NCBI GenBank assembly: GCA_032718475.1
Contig: JAUCBJ010007977.1
Span: 1-62,068 of the forward strand
Direction: 5' to 3'
DNA length: 62,068 bases
DNA from: Nemertoderma westbladi
Taxonomy: Eukaryota; Xenacoelomorpha; Nemertodermatida; Nemertodermatidae
The notes beneath the pieces are model-generated. The model was given only the letters and a program-made list of their open reading frames with translations. It searched no databases and was not told the DNA's origin. The translations under genes were made by a program, and so were the position numbers. Positions within the stretch are counted from its first letter, which is position 1. Each line of letters opens with the position of its first letter. Positions 32,421 through 46,480 of the stretch are shown piece after piece.

Positions 32421-33866
32421 AACCCAGAAAGGAGACGCAGCCACCCATTCTCATCTACTTTATAGATCATTGATTGACTACACAGCCACGGCACAACTAT
32501 GTTATGGGTACCCACTTTATAAACAAATTTTTTCATATGAAAATGGCTTTTATCATGAGGTTTTTTGTTCTAGAACAAATATTAACTTTCTGCCAGTACG
32601 ATGGTAGCTAGTAATTTTGATTTTGTGTTATAGCTAGTACTATTTATTAGTTAGTAAATGTAAGACATACCGGTAATTTAATTCTCAATTATATATTTGC
32701 ATGGAATAATTTATGAGTGGCTAGTAATTTTTATTTGATAGTCAAAGTAGCTAGTAATTATTCACTAGTTAGTTTTATAAATTTTATACAAAATATAGGC
32801 AGATGTCAAAATAGAGTTTTTACTTATTTTACTTATTTAGGCCTATTTTACTTATTACTAGATTTATTTATCTTTTCATTAATTGCGAGAATATATTGAT
32901 GATATGGAAATTGTCTAAATAAAAGGGGCACTACAAAATTTCTTTTGTAATTTTGAGATCACTAGCTACCTTTAAAAACACTACTGGTAGCAACCATAAT
33001 AAGAAATACTAGCTAACCTCTCTCAGAAGGTGAAAAATTTATGTTCTAGAACAAAAAACCATCTTGATAATATCCATTAACATGGTCCAAAATATTATTT
33101 TGTAATTTTAAGATCACTACTGTAGCTACCTTTAAAAACACAACTACCTTAATAAAATAAATTGGTAACATCTCTCAGAAGGTGAAATTTATGTTCTAGA
33201 ACGAAAAACATCATGATAATATCCAATAACATGGTAAAAAATTGATCAAAAATTAGGTACCAAAAATTTGGAGTTGTAATTTTTAAAACAGTAGCACCTA
33301 AAAGAAATCACTAGCTACCATAAAAAAAACAATAGCTAACGTCTAACAGAAGATAACATTAATGTTCTAAAACAAAAAACCTCAAGATAATAGCCATTAA
33401 CATTGTCAAATAAATGGTCAAAAATGGTACCCATAACATAGTAGTGCCCACAACCACCCCTCAATTTGTTTTGTTTTTAAAGCTAGCTAGGCTCTAGTTT
33501 TTAAGATGTTTTATAAAAAGAGGTTCTAGACCAAATAAATTTGATAATTTTTAAAGATATAAAATATAACAAAACGTATAGTTCGCCTAGCTAAAATGTT
33601 CACATTTTATTCACATTTAAAAAATTTACGAGATTGGTAAAAGACATAAAAGACATTGGTATTAGTTGGGTATGCGTTATTTAGAAAAATTAGGTACTAA
33701 TTAGGTACTAAGTGTGGACGCCATGCTGTACCGGCTTGTGTTCTTATCTGGGTGAAATTAAAAAATAAACATTATTTCTGGCTTCCCGACTAAACATTAG
33801 CAGTACATTTTGATTGTTAGAATAGAATAACCCTAATTAATTATCATTTTTGAATCTCAAATAATT
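32421..33866. other. AT-rich DNA upstream of the kinase gene
   Basis: No gene recognised. Positions 32540-33430 contain four diverged copies of a block with GTTCTAGAACAAA followed by a stretch such as ATCACTAGCTACC, so this is a decayed dispersed or tandem repeat. The promoter of the kinase gene should lie near the right end. Confidence 0.45.
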
Positions 33867-36800
33867 ATGCCTTCAAATAAAAATAATGAAATAAGTGACG
33901 CTTTTGTATTTCAAAGGCATAATTTAAAGGTCACCAAACGACTTGGTAAGGGGAATTACTCAAAGGTTTGGTTAGCTGAAGACCTCAATACCTCGGAAGC
34001 ATTGGCGGTAAAAGTTATTGATCGGGCCAAAACATCGGACGATTACGCCAATAAATTTGTCCCCAGGGAAATATGTTAGTTAGTTAGTTATATTGTAAAG
34101 TACTGTCCCGTTTTATGGCAGTTATATATGTTGGTTAGTTAACAGCTAAGTTATATTGTAAAGTACTGTCCCGTTTTATGGGAAATAGGCAGGATAATAC
34201 ATAGGCTGACGGGATAATACATTACAAACTTGTGTTGGCCTAGTATACTACAATAATATACAGTACTATTAGTTGGTACACTGGGAAGAGCTATTCAACT
34301 GGCGGGATAATACATTACAAACTTGTGTAGGCCTAGTATACTACAATAATATACTATTAGTTGGCACACTGGGAAGAGCTATTCAGCTGGCGGGATAATA
34401 CAATACAAACTTGTGTAGGCCTAGTATACTACAATAATATACTATTAGTTGGCACACTGGGAAGAGCTATTCAACTGGCGGGATAATACATTACAAACTT
34501 GTGTAGGCCTAGTATACTACAATAATATACTATTAGTTGGCACACTGGGAAGAGCTATTCAGCCGGCGGGATAATACATTACAAACTTGTGTAGGTCTAG
34601 TATACTACAATAATATACTAGTGGACACACTGGGAAGATCCATTCAGCCGGCGGGATAATACATTACAAACTTGTGTAGGTCTAGTATACTACAACAATA
34701 TACTGTACATATTCAAATGTTGTCCAAGTATTGCCGTGTGTATATAGTTTCTTGAGTTATTTTTATAATATAATATATGTATCGGAAAAAAAAAAAAAAT
34801 TAGTTGGCAGAATTACAAACTTGTGTAGGCCTAGTATACTACAATAATATACTATTAGTTGGCACACTGGGAAGAGCTATTCAGCTGGCGGGATAATACA
34901 ATACAAACATGTGTAGGTCTAGTATACTACAATAATATACTATTAGTTGGCACACTGGGAAGAGCTATTCAGCCGGCGGGATAATACATTACAAACTTGT
35001 GTAGGTCTAGTATACTACAACAATATACTGTACATATTCAAATGTTGTCCAAGTATTGCCGTGTGTATATAGTTTCTTGAGTTATTTTTATAATATAATA
35101 TATGTATCGGAAAAAAAAAAAAAATTAGTTGGCAGAATTACAAACTTGTGTAGGCCTAGTATACTACAATAATATACTATTAGTTGGCACACTGGGAAGA
35201 GCTATTCAGCCGGCGGGATAATACATTACAAACTTGTGTAGGTCTAGTATACTACAATAATATACTAGTGGACACACTGGGAAGATCCATTCAGCCGGCG
35301 GGATAATACATTACAAACTTGTGTAGGTCTAGTATACTACAACAATATACTGTACATATTCAAATGTTGTCCAAGTATTGCCGTGTGTATATAGTTTCTT
35401 GAGTTATTTTTATAATATAATATATGTATCGGAAAAAAAAAAAAAAATTAGTTGGCAGAATTACAAACTTGTGTAGGCCTAGTATACTACAATAATATAC
35501 TATTAGTTTCCACACTGGGAAGATCTATTCAGCTGGCGGGATAATACATTACAAACTTGTGTAGGCCTAGTATACTACAATAATATACTATTAGTTGACA
35601 CACTGGGAAGATCCATTCAGCCGGCGGGATAATACATTACAAACTTGTGTAGGTCTAGTATACTACAATAATATACTATTAGTTGGCACACTGGGAAGAG
35701 CTATTCAACTGGCGGGATAATACATTACAAACTTGTGTAGGCCTAGTATACTACAATAATATACTATTAGTTGGCACACTGGGAAGAGCTATTCAACTGG
35801 CGGGATAATACATTACAAACTTGTGTAGGCCTAGTATACTACAATAATATACTATTAGTTGACACACTGGGAAGATCCATTCAGCCGGCGGGATAATACA
35901 TTACAAACTTGTGTAGGTCTAGTATACTACAATAATATACTATTAGTTGGCACACTGGGAAGAGCTATTCAACTGGCGGGATAATACATTACAAACTTGT
36001 GTAGGCCTAGTATACTACAATAATATACTATTAGTTGACACACTGGGAAGATCCATTCAGCCGGCGGGATAATACATTACAAACTTGTGTAGGTCTAGTA
36101 TACTACAACAATATACTGTACATATTCAAATGTTGTCCAAGTATTGCCGTGTGTATATAGTTTCTTGAGTTATTTTTATAATATAATATATGTATCGGAA
36201 AAAAAAAAAAAAATTAGTTGGCAGAATTACAAACTTGTGTAGGCCTAGTATACTACAATAATATACTATTAGTTTCCACACTGGGAAGATCTATTCAGCT
36301 GGCGGGATAATACATTACAAACTTGTGTAGGCCTAGTATACTACAATAATATACTATTAGTTGACACACTGGGAAGATCCATTCAGCCGGCGGGATAATA
36401 CATTACAAACTTGTGTAGGTCTAGTATACTACAATAATATACTATTAGTTGGCACACTGGGAAGATCTATTCAGCTGGCGGGATAATACAATACAAAATA
36501 ACAGTTGATATTTGATTACTTATCTGGGATAGAGTGAGTTGATATTTGATTACTGTCTGGGATAGAGTGAGGGAGTAATAAGCTTGGCAAATAATATACT
36601 TATCTGCAGTTTGGGCCTATCCATTCAATCAAAGTAGTGGTTTCCTATGCAGGCCTTCATGAGCACCAGCAGCTGGTGTTTCTATCATTGAGTCTATGAC
36701 AATTTTCGTGGTATGGGGCTATTTTTCGAAATAAATAAAAGACACTTAATACTTATTGACACTAATGACACTTAATAATTTTTTTAGAAACTGTTTTTCC

Positions 36801-39800
36801 ACATCCTGGGGTTGAGCTGCGTCGATTGATATAACTTTCATTGACGGGCGAGCTTAGCTTCGGAGGAGTTCACCCGACATAGGATAGATAGATAGTGAAT
36901 ACTTTTACAGTAAGAAGTCCTAACGGTCTTCTAATAATATAGTAAACTTATTGAAAGGTCAATAATTATGTGCCGCCTTCTGTTTATTAACTCTTAGAGA
37001 ACATAATAAAGGTCATTTATGTGATATACATTATTGATGTATATACATTATTTTAGTGTAACTTGAACGAAGACATGGACAGTTGAACAGTAGTGGTCTG
37101 AATCTTTCGCGTCTTTCGCGGTGCACCGCCATCTAGTACAAATAAATTATTTTAGAGATTCCGGTCTGGACTTATTGCAAGTTAATATGTGTTACATTTT
37201 TTCAGCTGCCATCAGTTATCTGAAGCATCCGAATATCGTTAAAGTAATCAAGATCAGAATGGCCGCCTCTAAAATATACATATTTATGGAACATTGCCTG
37301 AAAGGAAATACTTTGGACTTTATCTATGATTTCGGCAGAATTCCAGAACCGATGTGTCGGATTTGGATTCACCAAGTTGCCAGTGCGTTACAACAAATAC
37401 ATAAACTTGGATATGTGCATAGGTAATTAATTAATTGTTGTAATGTGCGTGATTATGAGGGTAACTTGTGTTTGTCAGGCATTACTCAATATTATAAAAC
37501 GTAAAGTAGGCCTACAGTAAAAGGACCCCCGGAGGAAGAACCAGCTGAAACCAAAACGGAGGCTACATTCCAAAACGGAGGCTACATCCTCGATCACGAA
37601 GCGACCATAATCAGCTGGAGAAGGAACTGGTGTGAATAATGGAGATTATTTAATTAATTAATTTTATATTATTATTTCAGAGACATAAAGTGCGAGAATC
37701 TGCTGATTGATGGATACTGTAATGTTAAGGTTTCCGACTTCGGTTTCAGTCGACGATATCGGCCAACTCGCGACATGCCGTGCAGCACATATTGTGGGTC
37801 TGCAGCATATGCGGCACCGGAGATTCTACGATGGACGCCGTACGATGGACGAAAGGCTGATGTTTGGGCTCTTGGGTGTGTTGCATACATTCTGCTAACA
37901 AAAACAATGCCTTTCGGACAGGTTTGTCAATGACATATGACTTGTTATTTATGTCTATGTAAATTGCACCAAATACAAAAATTTAAATATAAAGATCTTA
38001 TTTAAAATTGTTAAAGAAATCAAATAAAATTACATAGGTGCTGAATTACAATGTAACGTTGGCAATGCTGTCCAGTGAATGTAACTTTTTTAGGATAACG
38101 GTATAATTAAGTATAATACATACACCTACTGTATGTTCTACTAACAGCGGGCCATAAAGTAAGTTTATACTTCCCTAAATACCAAGTTTTTGTTCCAGAA
38201 ATAGGCCTGCTATTCACTCCCACTACAGAGCGGTCCAAAAGAATGGGAGGGAAACTTTAAAACAATTTCCATTTCGGGATTTACGTCAATTCTGGCTAAC
38301 ACATACATAATATTTCAAATGATAGGCCTAAGGAGGAGCATAAGTTACATAATTCGCACGGTATTCTAACCAAAATATTAAACGAAAGTCAATACCGATT
38401 GTAGTTTTTCTTTTGTATTAAAGTAATCAGCTGTATTTTGTTGCGTCGATTTTCCCTGGGTGTTTCCCTAGGAAGGATGGATTTTGAGTCAGTGAGTAAT
38501 GGCTATCTTTGTCAGTATTTGTTTTACTTACTTTTATATCCAAAATGCGAAAGTCCTATACAGCTATTATTTTCATTCTTCATACATTTTTAATAAAATA
38601 AGTAATGTGATTAGGGATTTTCAACTACAAAGATTCTAGTGGAACATGTATCAATTTATTATCTCTTAGTATTAAGTATGCATACCCTGTAACGCGGATA
38701 AAAGCGCAACCACAACACGTGCAATTAATTACATCAGCTCAAATCATTGAATGAACTTGGAATAATGGTTTACAGATAATGTATTGTGCATTATGTCGAA
38801 AGCAACATTGACAGGATTACGGATGACTAGTTTGCTTTATCGCATTTATAATCTACTCAATCCCAACTTTTACGATAAATGTTATCCGTTCAAATGCGAT
38901 AAGCAAGGCGCCTTAGCCTGAGTACAGCAATAACGAAGCGAGGCGCCTTAGCCTGAGTAAAGCAATAACGAAGCAAGGCGCCTTAGCCTGAGTACAGCAA
39001 TAACGAAGCAAGGCGCCTTAGCCTGAGTACAGCAATAACGAAGCAAGGCGCCTTAGCCTGAATACAACAATAACGAAGCAAGGCGCCTTAGCCTGAGTAC
39101 AGCAATAACGAAGCAAGGCGCCTTAGCCTGAATACAACAATAACGAAGCAAGGCGCCTTAGCCTGAGTACAGCAATAACGAAGCAAGGCGCCTTACCCTG
39201 AATACAACAATAACGAAGCAAGGCGCCTTAGCCTGAATACAACAATAACGAAGCAAGGCGCCTTAGCCTGAGTACAGCAATAACGAAGCAAGGCGCCTTA
39301 GCCTGAGTACAGCAATAACGAAGCAAGGCGCCTTAGCCTGAGTACAGCAATAACGAAGCAAGGCGCCTTAGCCTGAGTACAGCAATAACGAAGCAAGGCG
39401 CCTTAGCCTAAATACAGCAATAACGAAGCAAGGCGCCTTAGCCTAAGTACAGCAATTTCGAAGCCATGCGCCTTAGCCTGAGTAGGTACAGCAATAACGA
39501 AGCAAGGCGCCTTAGCCTGAGTACAGCAATAACGAAGCAAGGCGCCTTAGCCTGAGTACAGCAATAACGAAGCAAGGCGCCTTAGCCTGAATACAACAAT
39601 AACGAAGCAAGGCGCCTTAGCCTGAATACAACAATAACGAAGCAAGGCGCCTTAGCCTGAATACAACAATAACGAAGCAAGGCGCCTTAGCCTGAATACA
39701 GCAATAACGAAGCAAAGCGCCTTAGCCTGAGTACAGCAATAACGAAGCGCCTTAGCTTGAGTACAGCAATAACGAAGCAAGGCGCCTTAGCCTGAGTACA

Positions 39801-40497
39801 GCAATAACGAAGCAAGGCGCCTTAGCCTGAGTACAGCAATAACGAAGCAAGGCGCCTTAGCCTGAATACAACAATAACGAAGCAAGGCGCCTTAGCCTGA
39901 GTACAGCAATAACGAAGCGAGGCGCCTTAGCCTGAGTAAAGCAATAACGAAGCAAGGCGCCTTAGCCTGAGTACAGCAATAACGAAGCGCCTTAGCTTGA
40001 GTACATCAATAACGAAGCAAGGCGCCTTTAGCCCGAGGACAGCGATAACTAGAATGTTATTGTGTACTGTAGTCTGGATCTCAATGTAATCAATTTCCTG
40101 ACAGGCCCCATTATACGCTTTTCCTTTTGTATGTGTGACTTTGAAATACTGCAATGGGACACAATTCCAGTGCAAACTTCCATTAATAACACTTCAATTT
40201 TATGTTTAGAATGAGAACAAAGACAGTGTTCTACGAATACAACGGAGAGTAGAACATTTTGTCGGATATCATATAAATCCACCCGTATCGAAGGAATGTC
40301 GCAATTTCATCAACAAATTATTGGTTCTGGAGCCGAAAAACCGACCCAGCTCCGAAGATCTTACCGAAACACCATGGTTACGGGAAGTAGCCGGCAACGC
40401 CTCTAATTCTATAAACTACATGAAATTGCTGCTATCTACAGGAGATCTGACCCCCAAACAACGACAAATATTACTGACAGTGAATGGGCTACACTGA
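33867..40497 (+). CDS. TSSK-type serine/threonine protein kinase, four exons
   Basis: Coding exons are 33867-34074, 37206-37422, 37681-37921 and 40210-40497, all with GT-AG introns and matching phases (1, 2, 0). The joined length is 954 nt, or 317 residues. Kinase motifs appear in order: Gly-loop GKGNYSKV (28-34), AVK Lys49, helix-C Glu68 (PREI), HRDIKCEN (141-148, catalytic Asp143), DFG 161-163, AAPEIL, and the final lobe with EPKNRPSSEDL. The HRDIKCENLL and VSDFGFSR wording and the HPNIV block are typical of testis-specific serine kinases, which act in sperm formation and motility by phosphorylating flagellar and other sperm proteins. Family lengths are about 270-370, so it looks complete. 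Which TSSK paralogue it is cannot be told. Introns 1 and 3 are filled with tandem repeats. Confidence 0.9.
34075..34200. repeat. duplicated block at the start of kinase intron 1
   Basis: TTATATTGTAAAGTACTGTCCCGTTTTATGG occurs twice (about 34087 and 34151), directly after the exon 1 donor at 34075. Confidence 0.6.
34200..36500. repeat. 88-bp tandem array in kinase intron 1 with higher-order structure
   Basis: The basic unit is 88 bp (measured between 34304 and 34392). It includes GGGATAATACATTACAAACT, GTATACTACAATAATATACT and CACACTGGGAAGAGCTATTC. Four times (about 34700, 35025, 35350 and 36112) it is interrupted by the same block of about 115 bp with TGTCCAAGTATTGCCGTGTG and an A13-15 run. 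This gives a higher-order repeat that spread by copying several units together. Confidence 0.88.
38900..40045. repeat. 35-bp minisatellite in kinase intron 3, about 33 copies
   Basis: The unit is GCGCCTTAGCCTGAGTACAG then CAATAACGAAGCAAG. Two main variants (GAGTACAGCAA and AATACAACAA) alternate in blocks, and a few units are shortened. It ends about 165 bp before exon 4. Confidence 0.9.
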
Positions 40498-41986
40498 TTT
40501 CCATTAGGTATCTTAAAGTCAAAGAGATCTTATAGCAGTAGGCCTATATGCCAGGTACATATACAGAGGTGTAAACGCCGACAACCGGCCGACAACATTC
40601 TAATTCTAAATGTTGAAAAATGTTAATTATTATCAATTGAGGGAAATGAACATGTTACAGTGGAAGTTAATTTTAACCAAACATCGTCATTACAAGTACA
40701 ACAGTTTCATTGTTATGATGTCGGCCGTCGGGTGTCGACGTATCGTTTACACACCCTACAGTCAGGCACGTATCCAAGATTTTTATACGGTAGAGTCCCA
40801 GATCTCGAATAATACATCACTTCTACATCATGACCCATAATATGATACCGTAATATGATACATAATATGATATAATATATGGTACCACTTGGAACCAGTT
40901 TTCCTTTTTTTAAATTATTTGAGTTTGTAATTTGTTCTGATTTTGCGATAATTTTCAACGGTTTTACTGCTGTTGTACCGTGTCTTTGTTGCAATTATGC
41001 ATGATTGTTGATTTGCTAATACTATGTAATTTGTTACTAACGTGACTGTGTTATTTATACTGCAGTAAGCAGTACTGTAGGCCGGCTCACCGGTAACATC
41101 CCGTGGGATACATAATGAAGTAGAGGGAGAGCTGGGACGCACCTGCTGAACGCGGGGGGTTTTTATATGGAGGATAACAGATGCGAGATTATACATTCAT
41201 AAAGGGAAGTATGAGGCCGTTTTTCTAGAGCACTATAGGGCAGGGACTGTAGTTTTAGGGGGTCCTAAAGCAAATGGGTTTTTGGCAACAGCTGTACACC
41301 ATTGACAGACCGGAAACACCTTCGATATTTTAGTCCAGCCAAATACCAATCCTTAAATCAAAAATCAATCCTATAAATTCACATCATTGCGAACCATTGC
41401 TGATGTCGTCCGAATAGTAGATTACAGATTGTAGCTAGTCGGTTTACACTCTTGTACCCTCAGCCTTTTTCCATTTATTCCATTTTTAAGCAATGCTTAC
41501 TAATGCATAGGCCTACTAATTTATATGCAATGCCAGTAATTCAACCTGGGAGCCAGGAAAGGGGCAGCTAGAGAACTCAACGGTGTTTCAATAATGCACT
41601 TATTGGAATTCGCATCTCGCATCTCTCCCGTCCCGTCCCGTCGTGTGCCTGTGTATGTCAATTCCTTCGGATTATCTCTATATTGATGTTGTCAAACTGA
41701 TTAAAAAACTTGAGGACATGTTGAGTATTTCCAATGCAGTTTTGACTATAAATATTTTTCGTTCAATCCGTCATTAATTTTTCGGATTACATTAGCATGG
41801 GAAATATAAAATAGAACCCTCAGCTCAGTGTGAACGCGTGAACGCCCAGTATATAGAAAGTGAAAATAGGCCAACGTTTGGCGTCACCCGATAAACTATA
41901 AATGTGAATTTGGCATCCCTGGCACTTGAACATGATATTATGATGAATATATCCATCCTCCTTGATGTAAACTTTTCCATACTTCT
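40498..41986. other. intergenic DNA after the kinase gene
   Basis: No gene recognised. The kinase 3' UTR should lie at its start. A small ATATGATA tandem tract lies at 40840-40880. Confidence 0.4.
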
Positions 41987-42348
41987 TCTACTACTACTAG
42001 GATCGGCATGCTGCATTGCAGCTGCATTTTTAAGAATGCTGTGCCGGCTTGTTTCCCACATTGCGCCGCCACAACTCCCTATCACCCATGACATTTGCTA
42101 GATCATCCGCATCTTCAAGGCCAGTGTCCTTTAAGATGCGTCTCAAGAAAGTCATGGGCTGTCCACCATGCTTATTCACTCTATGAGGCTGCCAAAGTAC
42201 AAGATTATGCACTGGCTGGTCCTCACGGCGAAAGCAATGTCCTGCAAAGCGGATGCGATTTTGTTCTAGTGTCAAGCTTGGGGGAACCTATGAGACACAT
42301 CCAATGTTACATAGTGTCTGGTTGGAGATGTGTGCATTGTACTTGACA
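41987..42348 (-). mobile_element. 5'-truncated 3' end of the non-LTR element
   Basis: It matches 57586-57945, the C-terminal end and 3' tail of the LINE at 57.6-60.7 kb. Both copies end in CTA repeats on the plus strand, that is (TAG)n at the element's 3' end. It encodes part of the post-RT region (RFAGHCFRRED and WRRNV). 5' truncation is usual for target-primed insertion. Confidence 0.82.
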
Positions 42349-45300
42349 TATCTTCATCACTTCCTCGGTGGGATAAATATTTCTCCATTTGACGCAACAC
42401 CGCCGCGGCCGCTATGAGGGAGGTGAATACCGCGGCCGCTCCTAAAGCCGCTGGCCATCGCTAACTATATAGGTTAACTTGGGATTCTGGGGGACTTTTC
42501 GATGAAGGAAACGACCAATTTATTTTATTTTCGCACCTGGGGAGCGGCTCGGAATTCTAAGATATTAGCCACTCTAACATTAGCAAATCTATCCCCTCGA
42601 CGGACACGGCGGACAAAAAACCGTCATTTTTTCATCAATTTTAACAATTTTTTGAAAGGCGCTCTACAGTGGCTCGAAAAAACCCTAGGTTATTGCTTAA
42701 CCGACGCCGGGATACGATAGAAGGGATTAATTAGTGAATTCGTTTTTTTTTTTCAAAAAAGATTACCACGCCTTTTTCCCGAAATTGTCCGTCAAAGTTG
42801 AAAAAACGGACAAAATGGCTTTGCGGGATCCACTCTAACTCGGCTAATATTAATCGTACGGGGACGAAAGTAACGCGGCTGGAAAGGGGAAGAGTGATAC
42901 TACCTTTGTATCGAATGGGGGTAAGATATTCATTAATATTTCGGGTGGAAAAAGGGGCCGTAACTTTGTCCGTTTTTTCCATCTTTTTTACATAATTAAT
43001 ATTTCCAAAATTTTTAATTCGACAGCGCTAGTAGGAATCTGCCAATTCTTTTTCGGAAAGCGTAGAAGACCACAGGGGCTACATTCCTATCGAATGGGGG
43101 TACAAAAAATATGTAGGCAAAGGGGTCCAAAAAGGGCCAGAAAATAATAAAAAGTTTATAACTAACAACTTTTTTATTTTTGACTCTTGAAGGTTTAAAG
43201 TACATTTTATACGGTTAATATCGATACGGGGAATCCAAATATTCGATTGGTTTTGCCGCGCAAATGATATTAAAAAAATGAGTGCCCAAATTAAAATTTC
43301 ACGCTTCAAACTCGCTTCGCGGGAACTCGTCTAGCTCGAAAAATACATAAGGTCTGGGAGACTTATTTAAACAGTCTTATAGAGCGTCAAATTATCTATC
43401 TTTCAACGGTAGTTACAGCGCCATAGCTATTATATAACTGGAGCGGCAGACGATCGTACTACTTATATATACTCGATATACTACTTATAAAAAAGGGACG
43501 AAAAAATTTTTTTTTAATAAATCGCCATTACATTATAATTTAACTTTTTGCGACAAAAGTTCCTGTAAAATGTAGCAAATTAACTCCACTATCTTTTTTC
43601 TTAACATTAATAATTAAAATAACGAGTTTTAAGGGTCGAAAAATATCGTGTAATTTTGGCCCTTTTTTTCATTTTTTTTGGGGCCAAAAATACCCCCTCT
43701 CAAAAGATAGAAAAAAAAATTACGGCAAAGAATATACCAATTTTATTGAATTTGGAGCACCAGAACCGAAGTTAGAGCGAATTTAGTCAAAAATTAAAAA
43801 TATTTTTTTTGCAAAAAATTAAGAATGGTCAATATTGGGTTTCGAACCCACGAACTTCTAGACTACGTGACCAAGAGAATTCGAAATTTTCGAGTGATTA
43901 TTTTTAAACATCAATAACTTCTGTTCTACAGGACCGTTTGATCTGAAACTTTTTTCATTGGATAGAGGATAGATTGTAGTGTGTGAAATAGGATACAACT
44001 TGGGAAAAGACGCATGTGCACTTAGTGCATAATGCACTTAAAAAGTACACATTTTTTCGATATTTTAAACACTATTATTTCCAGTTCTATTCATCGTAGA
44101 ATGTTATTTTTTGGATTAAAATGTAGTTTGGAGTGATATCTAACTATAATCGTAACATTTATTTAACTTTTTATGTATATAAAGTGATTTAAAATGCCCA
44201 TGAATATGGTCCAAAATCGCAAATCCAGATTTATTAAATTGGATTTTTTACACTTTTAGTGACTGACACTTGATCATACACCAGCGTAGATCGGTAGAGG
44301 ATAAACATAAGTTTGTTAAATAAGAGCCACCATTACGATCTGCTAAAGTGAACTTGTACAAATAAATGTGCAAAAGTGCAAATTTTTTAATAAGGTCAAA
44401 TTATATAGCATTGGGTTCTTTTCTTTGCAGATACTTTATTTTCATATTAATATGTTGTTTGGCTCATACTGAGCGCATTAGGGATAAGTGTACAAATAAC
44501 CGGCCCTTATTAAGGCTTCGATTGGGAAAATAAATAAAACATAAGGTTGTAATATTCTAAAAAACCAGTGTGATATTAAATGCACTTTAAACAATAAATA
44601 GAGATCAATTAACAAATGGACCACACAATAAAAAACTCGCACAATTTTGTACTTATTATATTGCTTCAAATTAATTCAACAGTGGATATTTGGGGGAAGG
44701 GGAAGTTACAGTGTGCATTCGGGGGAAGTTTGGTGAACTGCATTTATGCAGTGAATCCAAACTTCCCCCTTTGAGATATCATATACTTAAGACATGCTAG
44801 GTTGTCAGGGTAATAATTGTTACTGTCACACTTTGCTTCCATTTATCCTATCCTTTATTATTACCCCAGTCAGATAAGAGATAATAATCAGTAAAAACCA
44901 AACTAAACTGTCGTCTTTCATGCAAACAAATTTCTAATTAAAGACGGGTGAATGACCATGACCATGGAAATAATTTTAAATATAATCGTATATCAACTAT
45001 TTGGGGAGGTTTCCAAACCCGAAAACAATTATTTCGTTACATATAATATAGTAAATAACGTTGTATGTTCTTCTTCCTCTCATAATAAAATATAAATGAA
45101 ATATCTCTGATCGCTGTGCCCTGAACATTTCACAACCAAAATGTTTCAGTGTGAAAAGTGTAGGCCTACCACACCCCGCCCAAACAGCCGCAAACGCATA
45201 GCCAACAAATTTATAAAAAGTTTACATACATGTTGTGTTCATGACGAGATGAGTGAAAATTGATCGCGTAATATAAACTAAAAAATTGAGAATCGGGCCT

Positions 45301-46480
45301 GGCTCTTCTCCACTTTCTTACCCAATGGAAATGTTGTTGTTTTAATCTAATATTGGGGCGGCTTTCTCTCGTTTCTCATACCCACATATTCTGGATAGTA
45401 AGGTCATCATCATTAGGGGTATGGGTTATTTAATTAATGCAGTGAGTGACAAAATGCACCGACAATTTCAAATTGACATCATAATGATTTTGAGATATAG
45501 GCCTAAGTAATTATAATTTGACACCAAATCCAATTGTTTTCGGCTTCCATATTCATACTAATCTACTGCATGTAAGATCAATTCTATCTCGAGAAGTTGC
45601 TCCCATTTTAATCTATTTCATTGAGTCTCACATAATGTATTCAATTAGTTTTCCTTTCTCGGGCCATATTATTATTGAATCCCAAAAACGTCCTTGGTAA
45701 CCAAATAACGCCCAGTATAACGAGTTTAATCTTAGTTAATCTGTAAAGCTAGTTACGTTTCCAAGCAAATATTTGCGGGCACCGGTAAATGTAATTTAAA
45801 ATACTTCAGTAGGCCATCGTAAAGGATTAACATTAGTGGGGATATCTGTCCGAATTCAGTTAATAAACTTTAATGAAATGTTTGCATCGCAGTACCTGAC
45901 TGATTGTGATTGATTAATTCAATCTGTATTCACATTATTACCAGCACTTTTTGCATCATCTTGCATGTAACTTAATATATCTTAGATATAACTTAAGCGA
46001 ACCGTAATGTTCGTGGGACAGAACGTCCACCGTTTCGGAAATTTTACCCGCACTTTTTCACGGGGACATTTCAGTTCAAACTTTGTTTCTTTTTGTCTAT
46101 GACAATACTTTCACATTATTTATTTCATCTGCCCGGCCACCACTATTACTCGTTTGCAATCTGTGGCGTCCAGCATCACATCGTTATTTTATCACCATCC
46201 TCAAATAATTATAGATACACATTTACAACAATAGTTGAATATTTAAGTTTTTCTTTCTGTAAAATGCCAATAAATAATGCCATAACCCACTCACTATAGA
46301 TATCTATAGGAGGTCATGACAGTAAAATATATTAGTACTGATAGGATACTGTTTACTAATCTGATTATAGTCTTTGTGATCTCTTTAAAGGCCTCCCATA
46401 ATTGTTTAAGATCATTGCGGCCTAATGGCTCATCGATGAGATAATTGCTGCATCCGCAGTGAGGTTTAATGGCTCATTCC
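42349..46480. other. long non-coding interval
   Basis: No gene recognised. Two copies of ACCGCGGCCGCT lie at 42400-42440. Positions 42890-43110 contain two diverged copies of a block with TATCGAATGGGGGTA followed by a purine-rich stretch. Positions 43830-43875 (minus) resemble the 3' half of a tRNA (GTGGGTTCGAAACCCA). The rest is AT-rich. Confidence 0.45.

Noticed and set aside
38900-40045. A CRISPR array
   Set aside because: The repeats are head to tail without unique spacers, lie in a eukaryotic intron, and no cas genes are present. The same holds for 30395-30840 and 31722-32420.
42400-42440. Vector contamination suggested by two NotI sites (GCGGCCGC)
   Set aside because: Flanking sequence on both sides looks genomic and no cloning-vector sequence is recognised.
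43830-43875. A tRNA gene
   Set aside because: Only the T-arm-like half is visible, with no proper D arm or acceptor stem.
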